DNA of 14,775 nucleotides from Clostridiales bacterium. GTDB lineage: Bacteria > Bacillota_A > Clostridia > Christensenellales > Christensenellaceae. Each line of letters starts with the position of its first letter. Position 1 is the stretch's first letter. Where the stretch lies: assembly GCA_003149735.1 (NCBI GenBank), contig QANA01000061.1, forward strand, positions 1 through 14,775, read 5' to 3'. Positions 7,114 to 12,896 of this stretch are shown piece by piece. The position numbers and the translations under genes were made by a program. Below the pieces are notes generated by a model that worked only from the letters and a program-made list of their open reading frames with translations, searched no databases and was not told where the DNA came from.

Positions 7114-8386
7114 CTGCGTTACCTCCTTGCTGCTGTAAAGTATAAATATTTTTGTAGAGTTCGTTATGTTCGAGTAAATATTCGTGATTGCCCACGCCGT
7201 CGATATAACCATCTTTCAGCACAACTGTGAAATCCGCATCCTGTACGGAAGAAATACGTTGTGCAATGATCAATTTGGTCGTATCCGGAATTTCTTCCCG
7301 GAAGGCTTTGCGAATCAGTGCGTCTGTTTTGGTGTCGACAGCACTGGTGGAGTCATCCAGAATCAGAATTTTCGGCTTTTTCAAAAGGGCTCTGGCGATG
7401 CACAGCCTTTGCTTTTGTCCGCCTGAAACGTTGGTGCCTCCCTGCTCGATATAAGTGTCGTAACCTTTGGGGAATTGACTGATAAATTCATCAGCCTGAG
7501 CAAGCTGGCAGGCATGGATCAATTCCTCGTCTGTTGCATTTTCATCCCCCCAGCGCAGATTTTCTTTAATGGTACCGGAAAACAACAAGTTCTTTTGCAG
7601 TACCATGGAAACCGAATTGCGGATGGTATCAAGTTTGTAATCCCGTACATCAATTCCTCCGACTAAAACTTTGCCGACGGTAACGTCATAAAGCCTCGGA
7701 ATTAATTGCACCAGACTGCTTTTGCCGGAGCCTGTTGCACCAATAACCCCGACGGTAGCTCCCGAAGGTATGGTCAGGTTGATATTATGTATGCATTCTC
7801 CGGTTTTATCTCTGAAATAGTTGAAGGAAACGCCATCAAATACGATTTCGCCGTTTTTGACCACGTCAATCGCCTGCGGTTTTTCCACGAGAGAGCTTTT
7901 TTCATCCAGCACTTCTGCAATGCGGCTGTTGATTGTAAATGCCATTACCAAGGCAAAGATAATCATAAAAGGAGCTCTTACGGCTACGCGGATGATCATC
8001 ATAAATGCACTTTGAATGTTTATAACGTCTGTTGTCAGTCTGGTGACCAATCCTGCGGTTGAGAACTTATCAATATTTACAAATGAAAAGTCCTGAATAT
8101 TGTTGTACATATCGGTTCGCATATTTCTTGCCAATCCCGAAGCGGCTATGGAAGCCGTTTGGCTGGAGAGCAAACCGCATATTAGGGCAATGGCAATGCA
8201 AGCGATCATATGCCACGCCCTGCTGACCAATATTTGGCGGTTTCCTGCATAAATACCTTCGTCGATCATGGTCGCCTGCAGGAAGCGAACGACGATTTCA
8301 AGCAGTGTTTCAATTGCGGTCAATACAATAGTTGCTATCGTGACTTTTTTATATTGCCGCAAGCAACCAATGACTTTTTTTACCAT
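7097..8386 (-). CDS. ABC exporter half-transporter, degenerate-site subunit, with large internal deletion (TM287/BmrC-like)
   Basis: The start chosen is ATG 8386 (MVKKVIGCLRQYKK), with CGGAGGT 6 nt upstream, giving 429 residues against about 575-580 usual. TM1 (about 14-38), TM2 (58-80) and the first intracellular loop with TM3 (about 128-152) are normal, ending FALVMAFTINSR. The sequence then jumps straight to IAEVLDEKSSLVEKPQ, which normally follows TM6. About 150 residues (TM4-TM6 and the second intracellular loop) are missing without loss of frame; the junction lies near 7915-7927. The ATPase is complete: Walker A GATGSGKSS (216-224), VSGGQKQRL (320-328), Walker B LILDDSTSAVD with Asp345 in place of the catalytic Glu, and Gln376 in place of the switch His (IIAQRIS). 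Those two changes are the hallmark of the non-catalytic partner in TM287/288-type pairs. Transport function is doubtful. Confidence 0.93.
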   Translation of the reverse strand: MVKKVIGCLRQYKKVTIATIVLTAIETLLEIVVRFLQATMIDEGIYAGNRQILVSRAWHMIACIAIALICGLLSSQTASIAASGLARNMRTDMYNNIQDFSFVNIDKFSTAGLVTRLTTDVINIQSAFMMIIRVAVRAPFMIIFALVMAFTINSRIAEVLDEKSSLVEKPQAIDVVKNGEIVFDGVSFNYFRDKTGECIHNINLTIPSGATVGVIGATGSGKSSLVQLIPRLYDVTVGKVLVGGIDVRDYKLDTIRNSVSMVLQKNLLFSGTIKENLRWGDENATDEELIHACQLAQADEFISQFPKGYDTYIEQGGTNVSGGQKQRLCIARALLKKPKILILDDSTSAVDTKTDALIRKAFREEIPDTTKLIIAQRISSVQDADFTVVLKDGYIDGVGNHEYLLEHNELYKNIYTLQQQGGNADEQNK

Positions 8387-8571
8387 GTTTACCTCCGTTT
8401 GTTGTTTCTTTGAGTCTGACACTCGTTGATCCAGTGCTGTGCTAACGGCACAAAAAAAGCGCATACCTTTCGGTATGCGCTCAAAACGATACAAAAGGTT
8501 AGTAGCTTCTGTATCGTGTCAAAGTCGAAAAAACTTTTGTCTCGTAGCGTAGCACTGTTCAATTGCTGTCC
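8387..8571 (-). promoter_or_regulatory. Attenuator-like leader of the ABC exporter operon
   Basis: About 180 nt separate the promoter from the first exporter gene. Reading the - strand, a first hairpin ACGATACA / TGTATCGT (8517-8510 with 8493-8486, 16-nt loop) is followed by an intrinsic terminator, then about 65 nt to the ribosome binding site. A short frame GTG 8555 to TAA 8499 (18 codons, VLRYETKVFSTLTRYRSY) runs through the 5' arm of the first hairpin and stops in its loop, but has no good ribosome binding site. A second open frame in another phase crosses the terminator and ends at the ribosome binding site of the ABC gene. In B. subtilis, bmrCD is controlled by ribosome-mediated attenuation through the leader peptide BmrB, so a similar antibiotic-responsive leader is a reasonable inference here. 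I could not find a convincing antiterminator pairing. Confidence 0.6.
8451..8481 (-). terminator. Intrinsic terminator inside the ABC operon leader
   Basis: On the - strand a 10-bp perfect stem AGCGCATACC / GGTATGCGCT with a GAAA tetraloop is followed by TTTTTTG. It lies 65-95 nt upstream of the first exporter gene and downstream of that operon's promoter, so it would stop transcription before the genes unless antagonised. Confidence 0.88.
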
Positions 8572-8600
8572 ATTACAGCATAATTTTTTAAAAAAAGCAA
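8572..8600 (-). promoter_or_regulatory. Promoter of the ABC exporter operon
   Basis: On the - strand TTGCTT (8600-8595), a 17-nt AT-rich spacer and TGTAAT (8577-8572). The expected start is near 8565, about 180 nt before the exporter ATG, which puts both leader hairpins in the transcript. Confidence 0.65.
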
Positions 8601-8773
8601 GTGGAAATTTTTTGGGATAATACGCTGTGATAGACTGTTGCGGAGGCGGACTGAGGGATCGGGCAGATAAAGCCGGTAAAAAAATCAATGCAGTTTAGGG
8701 TTACCGGCTCATGAAAAAGTAACCAGGGTAGAGGCCTTTTTTGAGAGTAGAGAATATGCCTAAATCAAATAAA
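8601..8773. other. Gene-free spacer with a 9-bp inverted repeat
   Basis: I see no gene between the ABC operon promoter and the tRNA-Val terminator. The notable feature is AGCCGGTAA (8671-8679) paired with TTACCGGCT (8701-8709), loop 21 nt, without a T-tract on either strand. It may be a DNA-binding site or a remnant of an older gene end. Confidence 0.4.
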
Positions 8774-8811
8774 AATCCGAATCTGTTTCCAATGAAAACC
8801 AGATTCGGATT
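8766..8811 (-). terminator. Intrinsic terminator of the tRNA-Ser/tRNA-Val unit
   Basis: A 12-bp perfect stem AATCCGAATCTG / CAGATTCGGATT (8811-8800 with 8785-8774, 14-nt loop) is followed on the - strand by TTTATTTG. It starts 10 nt after the encoded CCA of tRNA-Val. Confidence 0.88.
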
Positions 8812-8820
8812 GATTCAGTA

Positions 8821-8896
8821 TGGTGGGAACTACTGGACTCGAACCAGCGACCCCTTGCGTGTGAAGCAAGTGCTCTCCCAGCTGAGCTAAGCCCCC
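8821..8896 (-). tRNA. tRNA-Val (anticodon CAC)
   Basis: This is a 76-nt cloverleaf with CCA encoded. The acceptor stem GGGGGCT/AGTTCCC contains two G-T pairs. The anticodon stem CTTGC/GCAAG encloses TTCACAC, giving anticodon CAC, which reads GTG. The T arm is GCTGG-TTCGAGT-CCAGT. It is the second gene of a tRNA-Ser/tRNA-Val transcript. Confidence 0.95.
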
Positions 8897-8914
8897 ATAC
8901 ATTAACAACAAAAA

Positions 8915-9004
8915 TGGCGGAGAAGGTGGGATTCGAACCCACGGTACCGATAAGGTACAACTGATTTCGAGTCAGTCCCGTTATGACCACTTCGATACTT
9001 CTCC
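8915..9004 (-). tRNA. tRNA-Ser (anticodon CGA)
   Basis: This is a 90-nt class II tRNA with CCA encoded. The acceptor stem is GGAGAAG/CTTCTCC. The anticodon stem ACTGA/TCAGT encloses CTCGAAA, giving anticodon CGA, which reads TCG. The long variable arm has the stem GTACC/GGTAC, as expected for tRNA-Ser. The T arm is GTGGG-TTCGAAT-CCCAC. Confidence 0.96.
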
Positions 9005-9024
9005 ACTTATGTGGTGCAAAAAGA

Positions 9025-9053
9025 ATTTTAGCAGATATTTTCACAAATTTCAA
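9025..9053 (-). promoter_or_regulatory. Promoter of the tRNA-Ser/tRNA-Val unit
   Basis: On the - strand TTGAAA (9053-9048), a 17-nt spacer and TAAAAT (9030-9025), 20 nt upstream of tRNA-Ser. It lies back to back with the probable promoter of the MBL gene. Confidence 0.8.
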
Positions 9054-9071
9054 GTCATTCTGAGAGAACTG

Positions 9072-9080
9072 TGATAAAAT
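9072..9080 (+). promoter_or_regulatory. Probable extended -10 promoter of the MBL/epimerase operon
   Basis: TGATAAAAT (TG-N-TAAAAT) fits an extended -10 element; no good -35 lies 17 nt upstream (AAGTCA). It is about 100 nt before the MBL start and divergent from the tRNA-Ser promoter. This is a weak call. Confidence 0.4.
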
Positions 9081-9182
9081 ATTTTTATATAACAGAGAAT
9101 TTTATGCGAAGCTATGCAGGATTAAAGAATACCGCTTTGGGGAGATGCTTTTGGCACATAAACGAAAAAGGGAAGGAAGGCT

Positions 9183-9917
9183 ATGAAGCAGGGAAAATGG
9201 ATCCAATTGATGCCGCACGTCAGCTATCTGGAATTTCAACAACAGACGGATCGACCCAATCTGGGTTATATTTTCGGGAAAAAGCAGGCGCTGATGGTGG
9301 ATGCAGGGAATTCTGCTGCCCATGTGCAACAATATATGCAGGCGCTGCAGGCGCAAGCCGCCATGCCGCCATCTTATACGGCGATTACGCATTGGCATTG
9401 GGATCATACATTTGGTATGTGGGCGTTGCGGGCTCAGACGATAGTAACCAGGCAGACGGACGCAAAACTGCGCAGTATTCGCCGGTGGGTTTGGACGGAT
9501 GCAGACATGAAAAAACGGTTGGCAAGTGGAGAAGAAATAGAATTTTGTGATACGCATATCCGGAAGGAATATCCCAACCTCTCGGAAATCCGTGTGAAAA
9601 TGGCGGATGTGGTGATTTCCGGCGAAAAATTACTGGATTTGGGAGGAATTACCTGTCGGTTATTGCCGGTAGATTCACCCCATAGCCGGGATGCCATGTT
9701 GATTCAGGTTATGGAAGAAGGAGTTCTTTTTGGCGGAGATGCCGACGGAGAAGATGTATATGAAGGTGGCGGGCAATATGATAAAGACCGATTGGGAAAA
9801 TACATACGCCTGTTGCAGGAATTGGATTTTGAGATTTATGTGCCTGGGCATTGGCATCCCTGTACCAAGCGGCAGGAAATCGAATATCTGCAGGAAATTT
9901 ACGAGAAATTGAAATAA
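9183..9917 (+). CDS. MBL-fold metallo-hydrolase
   Basis: The product is a 244-residue soluble metallo-beta-lactamase-fold protein. The zinc motif THWHWDHTFG supplies H70, H72, D74 and H75; H167 (DSPHSRDA), D186 (FGGDADGED) and H223 (YVPGHWHP) complete the two-metal site. The early strand pair (LGYIFGKKQALMVDAGNS) is typical of the fold. The full set of ligands means an active hydrolase; family members include glyoxalase II-like thioesterases, phosphodiesterases and lactonases, and the substrate cannot be chosen from sequence. The ATG at 9183 has GGAAGG 4-5 nt upstream. The dehydratase-like gene starts 29 nt after its stop, so they are probably one operon. A longer overlapping frame starting upstream at 9071 is in another phase and is not a gene. 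Confidence 0.93.
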   Translation: MKQGKWIQLMPHVSYLEFQQQTDRPNLGYIFGKKQALMVDAGNSAAHVQQYMQALQAQAAMPPSYTAITHWHWDHTFGMWALRAQTIVTRQTDAKLRSIRRWVWTDADMKKRLASGEEIEFCDTHIRKEYPNLSEIRVKMADVVISGEKLLDLGGITCRLLPVDSPHSRDAMLIQVMEEGVLFGGDADGEDVYEGGGQYDKDRLGKYIRLLQELDFEIYVPGHWHPCTKRQEIEYLQEIYEKLK

Positions 9918-9946
9918 TATATATTAAAAATGAAAGGAAACGGATC

Positions 9947-10828
9947 ATGAAGGTTTTGGTAATTGGTGGAACGCGCTATTTTGGAAAATATACGATTGAA
10001 GCTCTGTTGAAGGCAGGGCATTTGGTGACGATTGCTACCAGGGGAAATGCCGCAGATACTTTTGGAGATCGGGTGCAGCGGGTGAAATTGGATCGTACGG
10101 ATGCACAGAGCGTAAAAGCAGCGATCGGCGGCCGGCATTTTGATGTAATTTGTGATAAAATTGCCTATGGCTCCAACGATATTCGCCCCGTTCTGGACCA
10201 AGTGACTTGTGATCGATATATACAGATGTCCACGACTTCCGTATATCCCCATAAGCGGATGCAGACGCCGGAAGAAGCATACGATCCTGCAAAGCAAAAA
10301 CTTTGCTGGTGTTCTCGCGGCGATTATGACTATGGAGAAACCAAACGGCAGGCAGAAGCGGCATTGGTACAGGTATATGGCGAGATGCCGTCGGTGATGG
10401 TGCGCTATCCCTTTGTAATTGGAGAAGACGATTATTCCGGGCGTATGCTCTTTTATGTACGGCACGTTATGGAAGGAAAAGCGATGTATATCGATAATCT
10501 GCATGAGCAGCTGGGCTTTATTCGTTCGGATGAAGCAGGAGATTTTTTAGCTTTTCTGGCAGAGCAGACTTTTACCGGTCCAATTAACGGCAGCGCACAC
10601 GGCACTGCCTCGGTTGGAGAAATATTGGATTATGTGGATAAGAAGACGGGAAAGAAAGCTGTGTTGAGCCCGGAAGGAGATCCTGCTCCTTATAATGGAG
10701 AAACAGCTTATAGCATTGATACGCAAAAAGCGGAAGCATTGGGCTATACATTCAGCAATTTGCACGATTGGTTACCCGGTTTGCTGGATGCGTGCATCGC
10801 ACAAGTGCGGCAAGAACAGGAAAACTAA
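9947..10828 (+). CDS. NAD-dependent epimerase/dehydratase family protein (extended SDR)
   Basis: The product has 294 residues. It starts MKVLVIGGTRYFGKYTIEAL, with the extended-SDR nucleotide motif GGTRYFG (residues 7-13). The catalytic region has S95-T-T-S (QMSTTSVYP) and Y129-x-x-x-K133 (YGETK), so the active site is intact. The RYPFVIGEDDYSGRM and FIRSDEAGDFLAFLA segments match the sugar-nucleotide epimerase/isoflavone-reductase-like group; the actual substrate is unclear. I chose the ATG at 9947 because AAAGGAA lies about 9 nt upstream and the glycine motif is then at the N-terminus; the in-frame start at 9851 would overlap the MBL gene by 67 nt. It ends the operon before a strong bidirectional terminator. 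Confidence 0.92.
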   Translation: MKVLVIGGTRYFGKYTIEALLKAGHLVTIATRGNAADTFGDRVQRVKLDRTDAQSVKAAIGGRHFDVICDKIAYGSNDIRPVLDQVTCDRYIQMSTTSVYPHKRMQTPEEAYDPAKQKLCWCSRGDYDYGETKRQAEAALVQVYGEMPSVMVRYPFVIGEDDYSGRMLFYVRHVMEGKAMYIDNLHEQLGFIRSDEAGDFLAFLAEQTFTGPINGSAHGTASVGEILDYVDKKTGKKAVLSPEGDPAPYNGETAYSIDTQKAEALGYTFSNLHDWLPGLLDACIAQVRQEQEN

Positions 10829-10851
10829 TCAACATTCAGAATAAAAAGAGT

Positions 10852-10890
10852 AAAAAAGGAAGCATATGCAGTTGAAATGCTTCCTTTTTT
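10852..10890. terminator. Bidirectional intrinsic terminator
   Basis: The stem GGAAGCAT (10858-10865) / ATGCTTCC (10877-10884) is flanked by A6 on the left and T6 on the right, so it can stop the + strand epimerase transcript and the convergent - strand deaminase transcript. Confidence 0.88.
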
Positions 10891-11033
10891 GATTTTAATC
10901 CTGTTGTTACAGCTGGTGTTTCTGATGCGCAGGACAGCGCTGATTAAGCGATTTTAGCGTACAGATGATAGATGATCCGCGACGCGACAAAAATTTGTGA
11001 CGTTTGTTACAATAAGGTGTCATTGCAGCTGAA

Positions 11034-11429
11034 TTACAGAACTTGATAGGCAAAAGGAAGCAGGTTTTCTGCCTTTATTTTGCCGTTTGCTAAAATTACC
11101 TGACAATCCGGCGCGTAGTCTGCTAACATTTGCCGGCAGTTGCCGCAAGGCGGCAAAATTTCCTCGCCTTCTACTCCACGTACGGCGACAATGCGTAAAA
11201 AAGAGTGCTCTCCATGGGCGGCGGCAGCACCTATTGCTACTTGCTCCGCACAGGCACCGTGCAGGGAATAGACGTTGACGCCGGTATATACAGCGCCGCT
11301 GCCGCAAAAAACTGCTGCGCCTACTGTATGGCGATAGGAAACGGCATCGTAGCCGCGGCGAATAGCAGCGCGATCGGCAGCAATGAGTTGCGCATCCTGG
11401 GCATCTAACGGAGATAAACTACCGTGCAT
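11034..11429 (-). CDS. Cytidine deaminase-like enzyme, close in motifs to blasticidin-S deaminase
   Basis: The product has 131 residues, the length of homotetrameric cytidine deaminases. The zinc site is complete: CAE in SLHGACAEQVAIG (Cys ligand and catalytic Glu) and PCGNC in ILPPCGNCRQML (two Cys ligands). In standard cytidine deaminases the region before CAE reads G-x-N-x-E-N; here it is GVNVYSLHGACAE, nearer to blasticidin-S deaminase (GVNVY...CAE), so the substrate may be a cytidine or an aminoacyl-nucleoside. I chose the ATG at 11429 for its AAGGAG ribosome binding site 7 nt upstream and normal N-terminus. The gene lies 23 nt after the flavin-reductase-like gene on the - strand and is probably co-transcribed with it. 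Housekeeping pyrimidine salvage is the simpler role. Confidence 0.9.
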   Translation of the reverse strand: MHGSLSPLDAQDAQLIAADRAAIRRGYDAVSYRHTVGAAVFCGSGAVYTGVNVYSLHGACAEQVAIGAAAAHGEHSFLRIVAVRGVEGEEILPPCGNCRQMLADYAPDCQVILANGKIKAENLLPFAYQVL

Positions 11430-11452
11430 TGAAAACTCCTTTCCCGACCCTG

Positions 11453-11953
11453 TTAAAACTGATGGCAAGCCAGAATTTCACCAAAGTACAATGTATGATA
11501 ATCCCCTTCTCGGTAGAAACGTTTGACGATTTCCGGATCGAGATGTGCTTCATGCATTTCTGTTTCGTAGATAACGCGGCATTCATAAGCGGCAGAACAA
11601 CGATCCAGCAGAGGAACGGCGGTTTTTTCAGCAGGCAGGTAGCGGAAGTTCAATTCTGCTGCTTTGTCGAACGCACGGCCGGATTTAACGCCGGCAAAAG
11701 CCAGTTCCTTTGTCAGTTCGCCATCCTTGGGAATGCAAATGGTAAACTCTTTGCAAGCATCCAATTTTTCATGGGTATAGCGGGAAAGACGTACGGCAAC
11801 CATGGCGACCGGTTTTCCCCACATAATGCCGGCTGTGGCCCAGCCGATAGTCATAAAATTGGGCTGGTCTTTTCCGGTGACCAAAAAGCAACCCTTGCCG
11901 GAAAGATGTTTTTCCAATTGGACAAACAGTTCACTCTGTGCAACGTTTTTCAT
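11453..11953 (-). CDS. Flavin reductase-like, FMN-binding split-barrel protein
   Basis: The product has 166 residues and starts MKNVAQSELF. The ATG at 11953 is preceded by CGGAGGAATTT, an excellent ribosome binding site; the frame stays open upstream into the DUF378 gene, but no better start exists. The segment QPNFMTIGWATAGIMWGKP and the following VAVRLSRYTHEKL are characteristic of the flavin-reductase-like split barrel, with N-x-M-T-I-x-W binding FMN. The next part, EFTICIPKDGELTKELAFAG, then SGRAFDKAAEL, also fits. Members are NAD(P)H:flavin oxidoreductases or FMN-binding redox proteins. It is first of a two-gene unit with the deaminase. The partner oxygenase, if any, is not in the window. 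Confidence 0.9.
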   Translation of the reverse strand: MKNVAQSELFVQLEKHLSGKGCFLVTGKDQPNFMTIGWATAGIMWGKPVAMVAVRLSRYTHEKLDACKEFTICIPKDGELTKELAFAGVKSGRAFDKAAELNFRYLPAEKTAVPLLDRCSAAYECRVIYETEMHEAHLDPEIVKRFYREGDYHTLYFGEILACHQF

Positions 11954-11984
11954 AAATTCCTCCGTGAAATTATGGGTAAATTCG

Positions 11985-12023
11985 ATATAAAAGAAAAGGC
12001 GCAGGAGATAGTTCCGCGCCTTT
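11985..12023 (-). terminator. Intrinsic terminator after the DUF378 gene
   Basis: On the - strand AAAGGCGC (12023-12016) pairs with GCGCCTTT (12002-11995), loop 13 nt, followed by TCTTTTATAT. It separates the DUF378 gene from the flavin reductase/deaminase pair, whose ribosome binding site follows about 40 nt later. Confidence 0.8.
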
Positions 12024-12042
12024 AATTGCCGTATAACGGGCG

Positions 12043-12243
12043 TTAGTCCTCGTGGTCGTGGGAAACTTTGCCGAAAAAGGAAAAACTCCACAGACCGGCT
12101 AAACCGACTAATGTGTAAATAATTCGGCTGACTAGTGCTGCCTGGCTGCCAAAAATTGCGGCAACGACATCAAACTGGAATAAACCGATGAGCAGCCAGT
12201 TGAGCGCACCGATAATGACTAAAATGAGCGCTGTAATATTCAA
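12043..12243 (-). CDS. DUF378 family small membrane protein
   Basis: The product has 66 residues and two membrane helices (about 2-22 and 38-60). The family signature is the N-terminal ALILVIIGALNWLLIGLFQF, then FDVVAAIFG and a second helix RIIYTLVGLAGLW. The DUF378 family has no known function; its members sit in the cytoplasmic membrane. The start is TTG at 12243, with AAAGGAG 8 nt upstream; there is no ATG in this frame near that site. The ribosome binding site lies in a small hairpin ACTCC-GAAA-GGAGT that could hold down translation. The C-terminus is charged and cytosolic (KVSHDHED). A terminator follows, so it is its own unit. Confidence 0.88.
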   Translation of the reverse strand: MNITALILVIIGALNWLLIGLFQFDVVAAIFGSQAALVSRIIYTLVGLAGLWSFSFFGKVSHDHED

Positions 12244-12244
12244 A

Positions 12245-12262
12245 CTATCAACTCCTTTCGGA
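12245..12262 (-). promoter_or_regulatory. Ribosome binding site within a GNRA hairpin, TTG start of DUF378 gene
   Basis: On the - strand ACTCC-GAAA-GGAGT forms a 5-bp stem with a GAAA tetraloop, and the GGAG is the Shine-Dalgarno core for the TTG start. The short hairpin may modestly restrain initiation. Confidence 0.4.
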
Positions 12263-12300
12263 GTGTAGTCTATCCATGTTTTTGCAAATTAAACATATTT

Positions 12301-12567
12301 TTATGCATCATTTTGAGAAACATATTCCACTTCCATCCAATCGAATTTAATTGGTTCCAGAAAATCGGAAGGAAGGAATTTGGTCCTGCCAAAGACGGAA
12401 AGCTCTTTAGCGTGTTTGCTGACCCATACTGGCTCAGCTAAATCCAACTGTTTATAGACCTGTTCAAGGCAATCCATGAGCGCTTCGGCAGAATCTTCCA
12501 AATCGCTGGAAGCATCGGAACGGGCAATAATTTTATGACCTTTATGCAGCGTAACCCATATTCTCAT
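12301..12567 (-). CDS. Conserved-looking 88-residue protein of unknown function
   Basis: I do not recognise a named family. The protein is soluble, begins MRIWVTLHKGHKIIARSDAS and continues with an acidic helix (DLEDSAEALMDCLEQVYKQL), then WVSKHAKELSVFGRTKFLP and an acidic end (FDWMEVEYVSQND). No signal, membrane segment or metal motif is seen. The alternating strand-helix-strand pattern suggests a small alpha/beta domain. The ATG at 12567 has only a weak purine stretch (GCGAGG) unusually far upstream (about 15 nt), but a promoter (-10 TATAAT at 12634-12629) stands about 60 nt upstream, and codon use looks like that of its neighbours, so I think it is real. It is convergent with nothing and stands alone. 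Confidence 0.7.
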   Translation of the reverse strand: MRIWVTLHKGHKIIARSDASSDLEDSAEALMDCLEQVYKQLDLAEPVWVSKHAKELSVFGRTKFLPSDFLEPIKFDWMEVEYVSQNDA

Positions 12568-12628
12568 ACAGATTTAACCAAACCTCGCTTTTTTGCTGAA
12601 AATTAAAATGTTGCAATATATTGTTTTT

Positions 12629-12657
12629 ATTATAGCATGCCCGGCAGTAAATGAAAA
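12629..12657 (-). promoter_or_regulatory. Probable promoter of the 88-residue protein gene
   Basis: On the - strand TTTTCA (12657-12652), a 17-nt spacer and consensus TATAAT (12634-12629). A CAATATATTG palindrome lies in the leader at 12613-12622. Confidence 0.55.
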
Positions 12658-12872
12658 ATGAATTTTTATGGCTGTAGAGTTACGGAAATCAGTGCCAAAA
12701 AGTGGAAAGACAATCATTGTTTTTTGCGATTCTGTAAACAATTGTTGAAGTTGTGAAGCAAAGCGAAGGTTGAGTGGACGCTGCGCTTGCCTTTTTTGAT
12801 GCAAACAAGTACAATGATTAGCGAAAATAAATGGCAAGGCTATGAAAGACGTGCCGCGATATATAGGAAACT
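12658..12872. other. Intergenic region with inverted repeat, terminator-like hairpin and + strand promoter
   Basis: No gene is seen. It contains the inverted repeat ATTGTTT (12716-12722) / AAACAAT (12736-12742), a terminator-like hairpin GCAAAGCG (12758-12765) / CGCTTGC (12784-12790, one bulge) followed by C and T6 on the + strand, and a + strand promoter TTGCCT (12787-12792)-N17-TACAAT (12810-12815) for the VanW gene. No transcript that the terminator would serve is evident. Confidence 0.45.
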
Positions 12873-12896
12873 ATGACATTTTGGAGAATCAATAAT

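Noticed and set aside
7747..7756. TAACCCCGAC in the ABC gene as a copy of the tRNA-Pro 3' end (attachment site)
   Set aside because: About 8-9 matching bases within coding sequence; too short and badly placed for an att repeat.
8387..8571. T-box riboswitch in the ABC leader
   Set aside because: No T-box core sequence or stem I features are visible; only two hairpins and a terminator.
9071..9550. Frame overlapping the MBL gene on the same strand
   Set aside because: It runs in another phase of the MBL gene; the MBL product has all its metal ligands, and this frame has no ribosome binding site.
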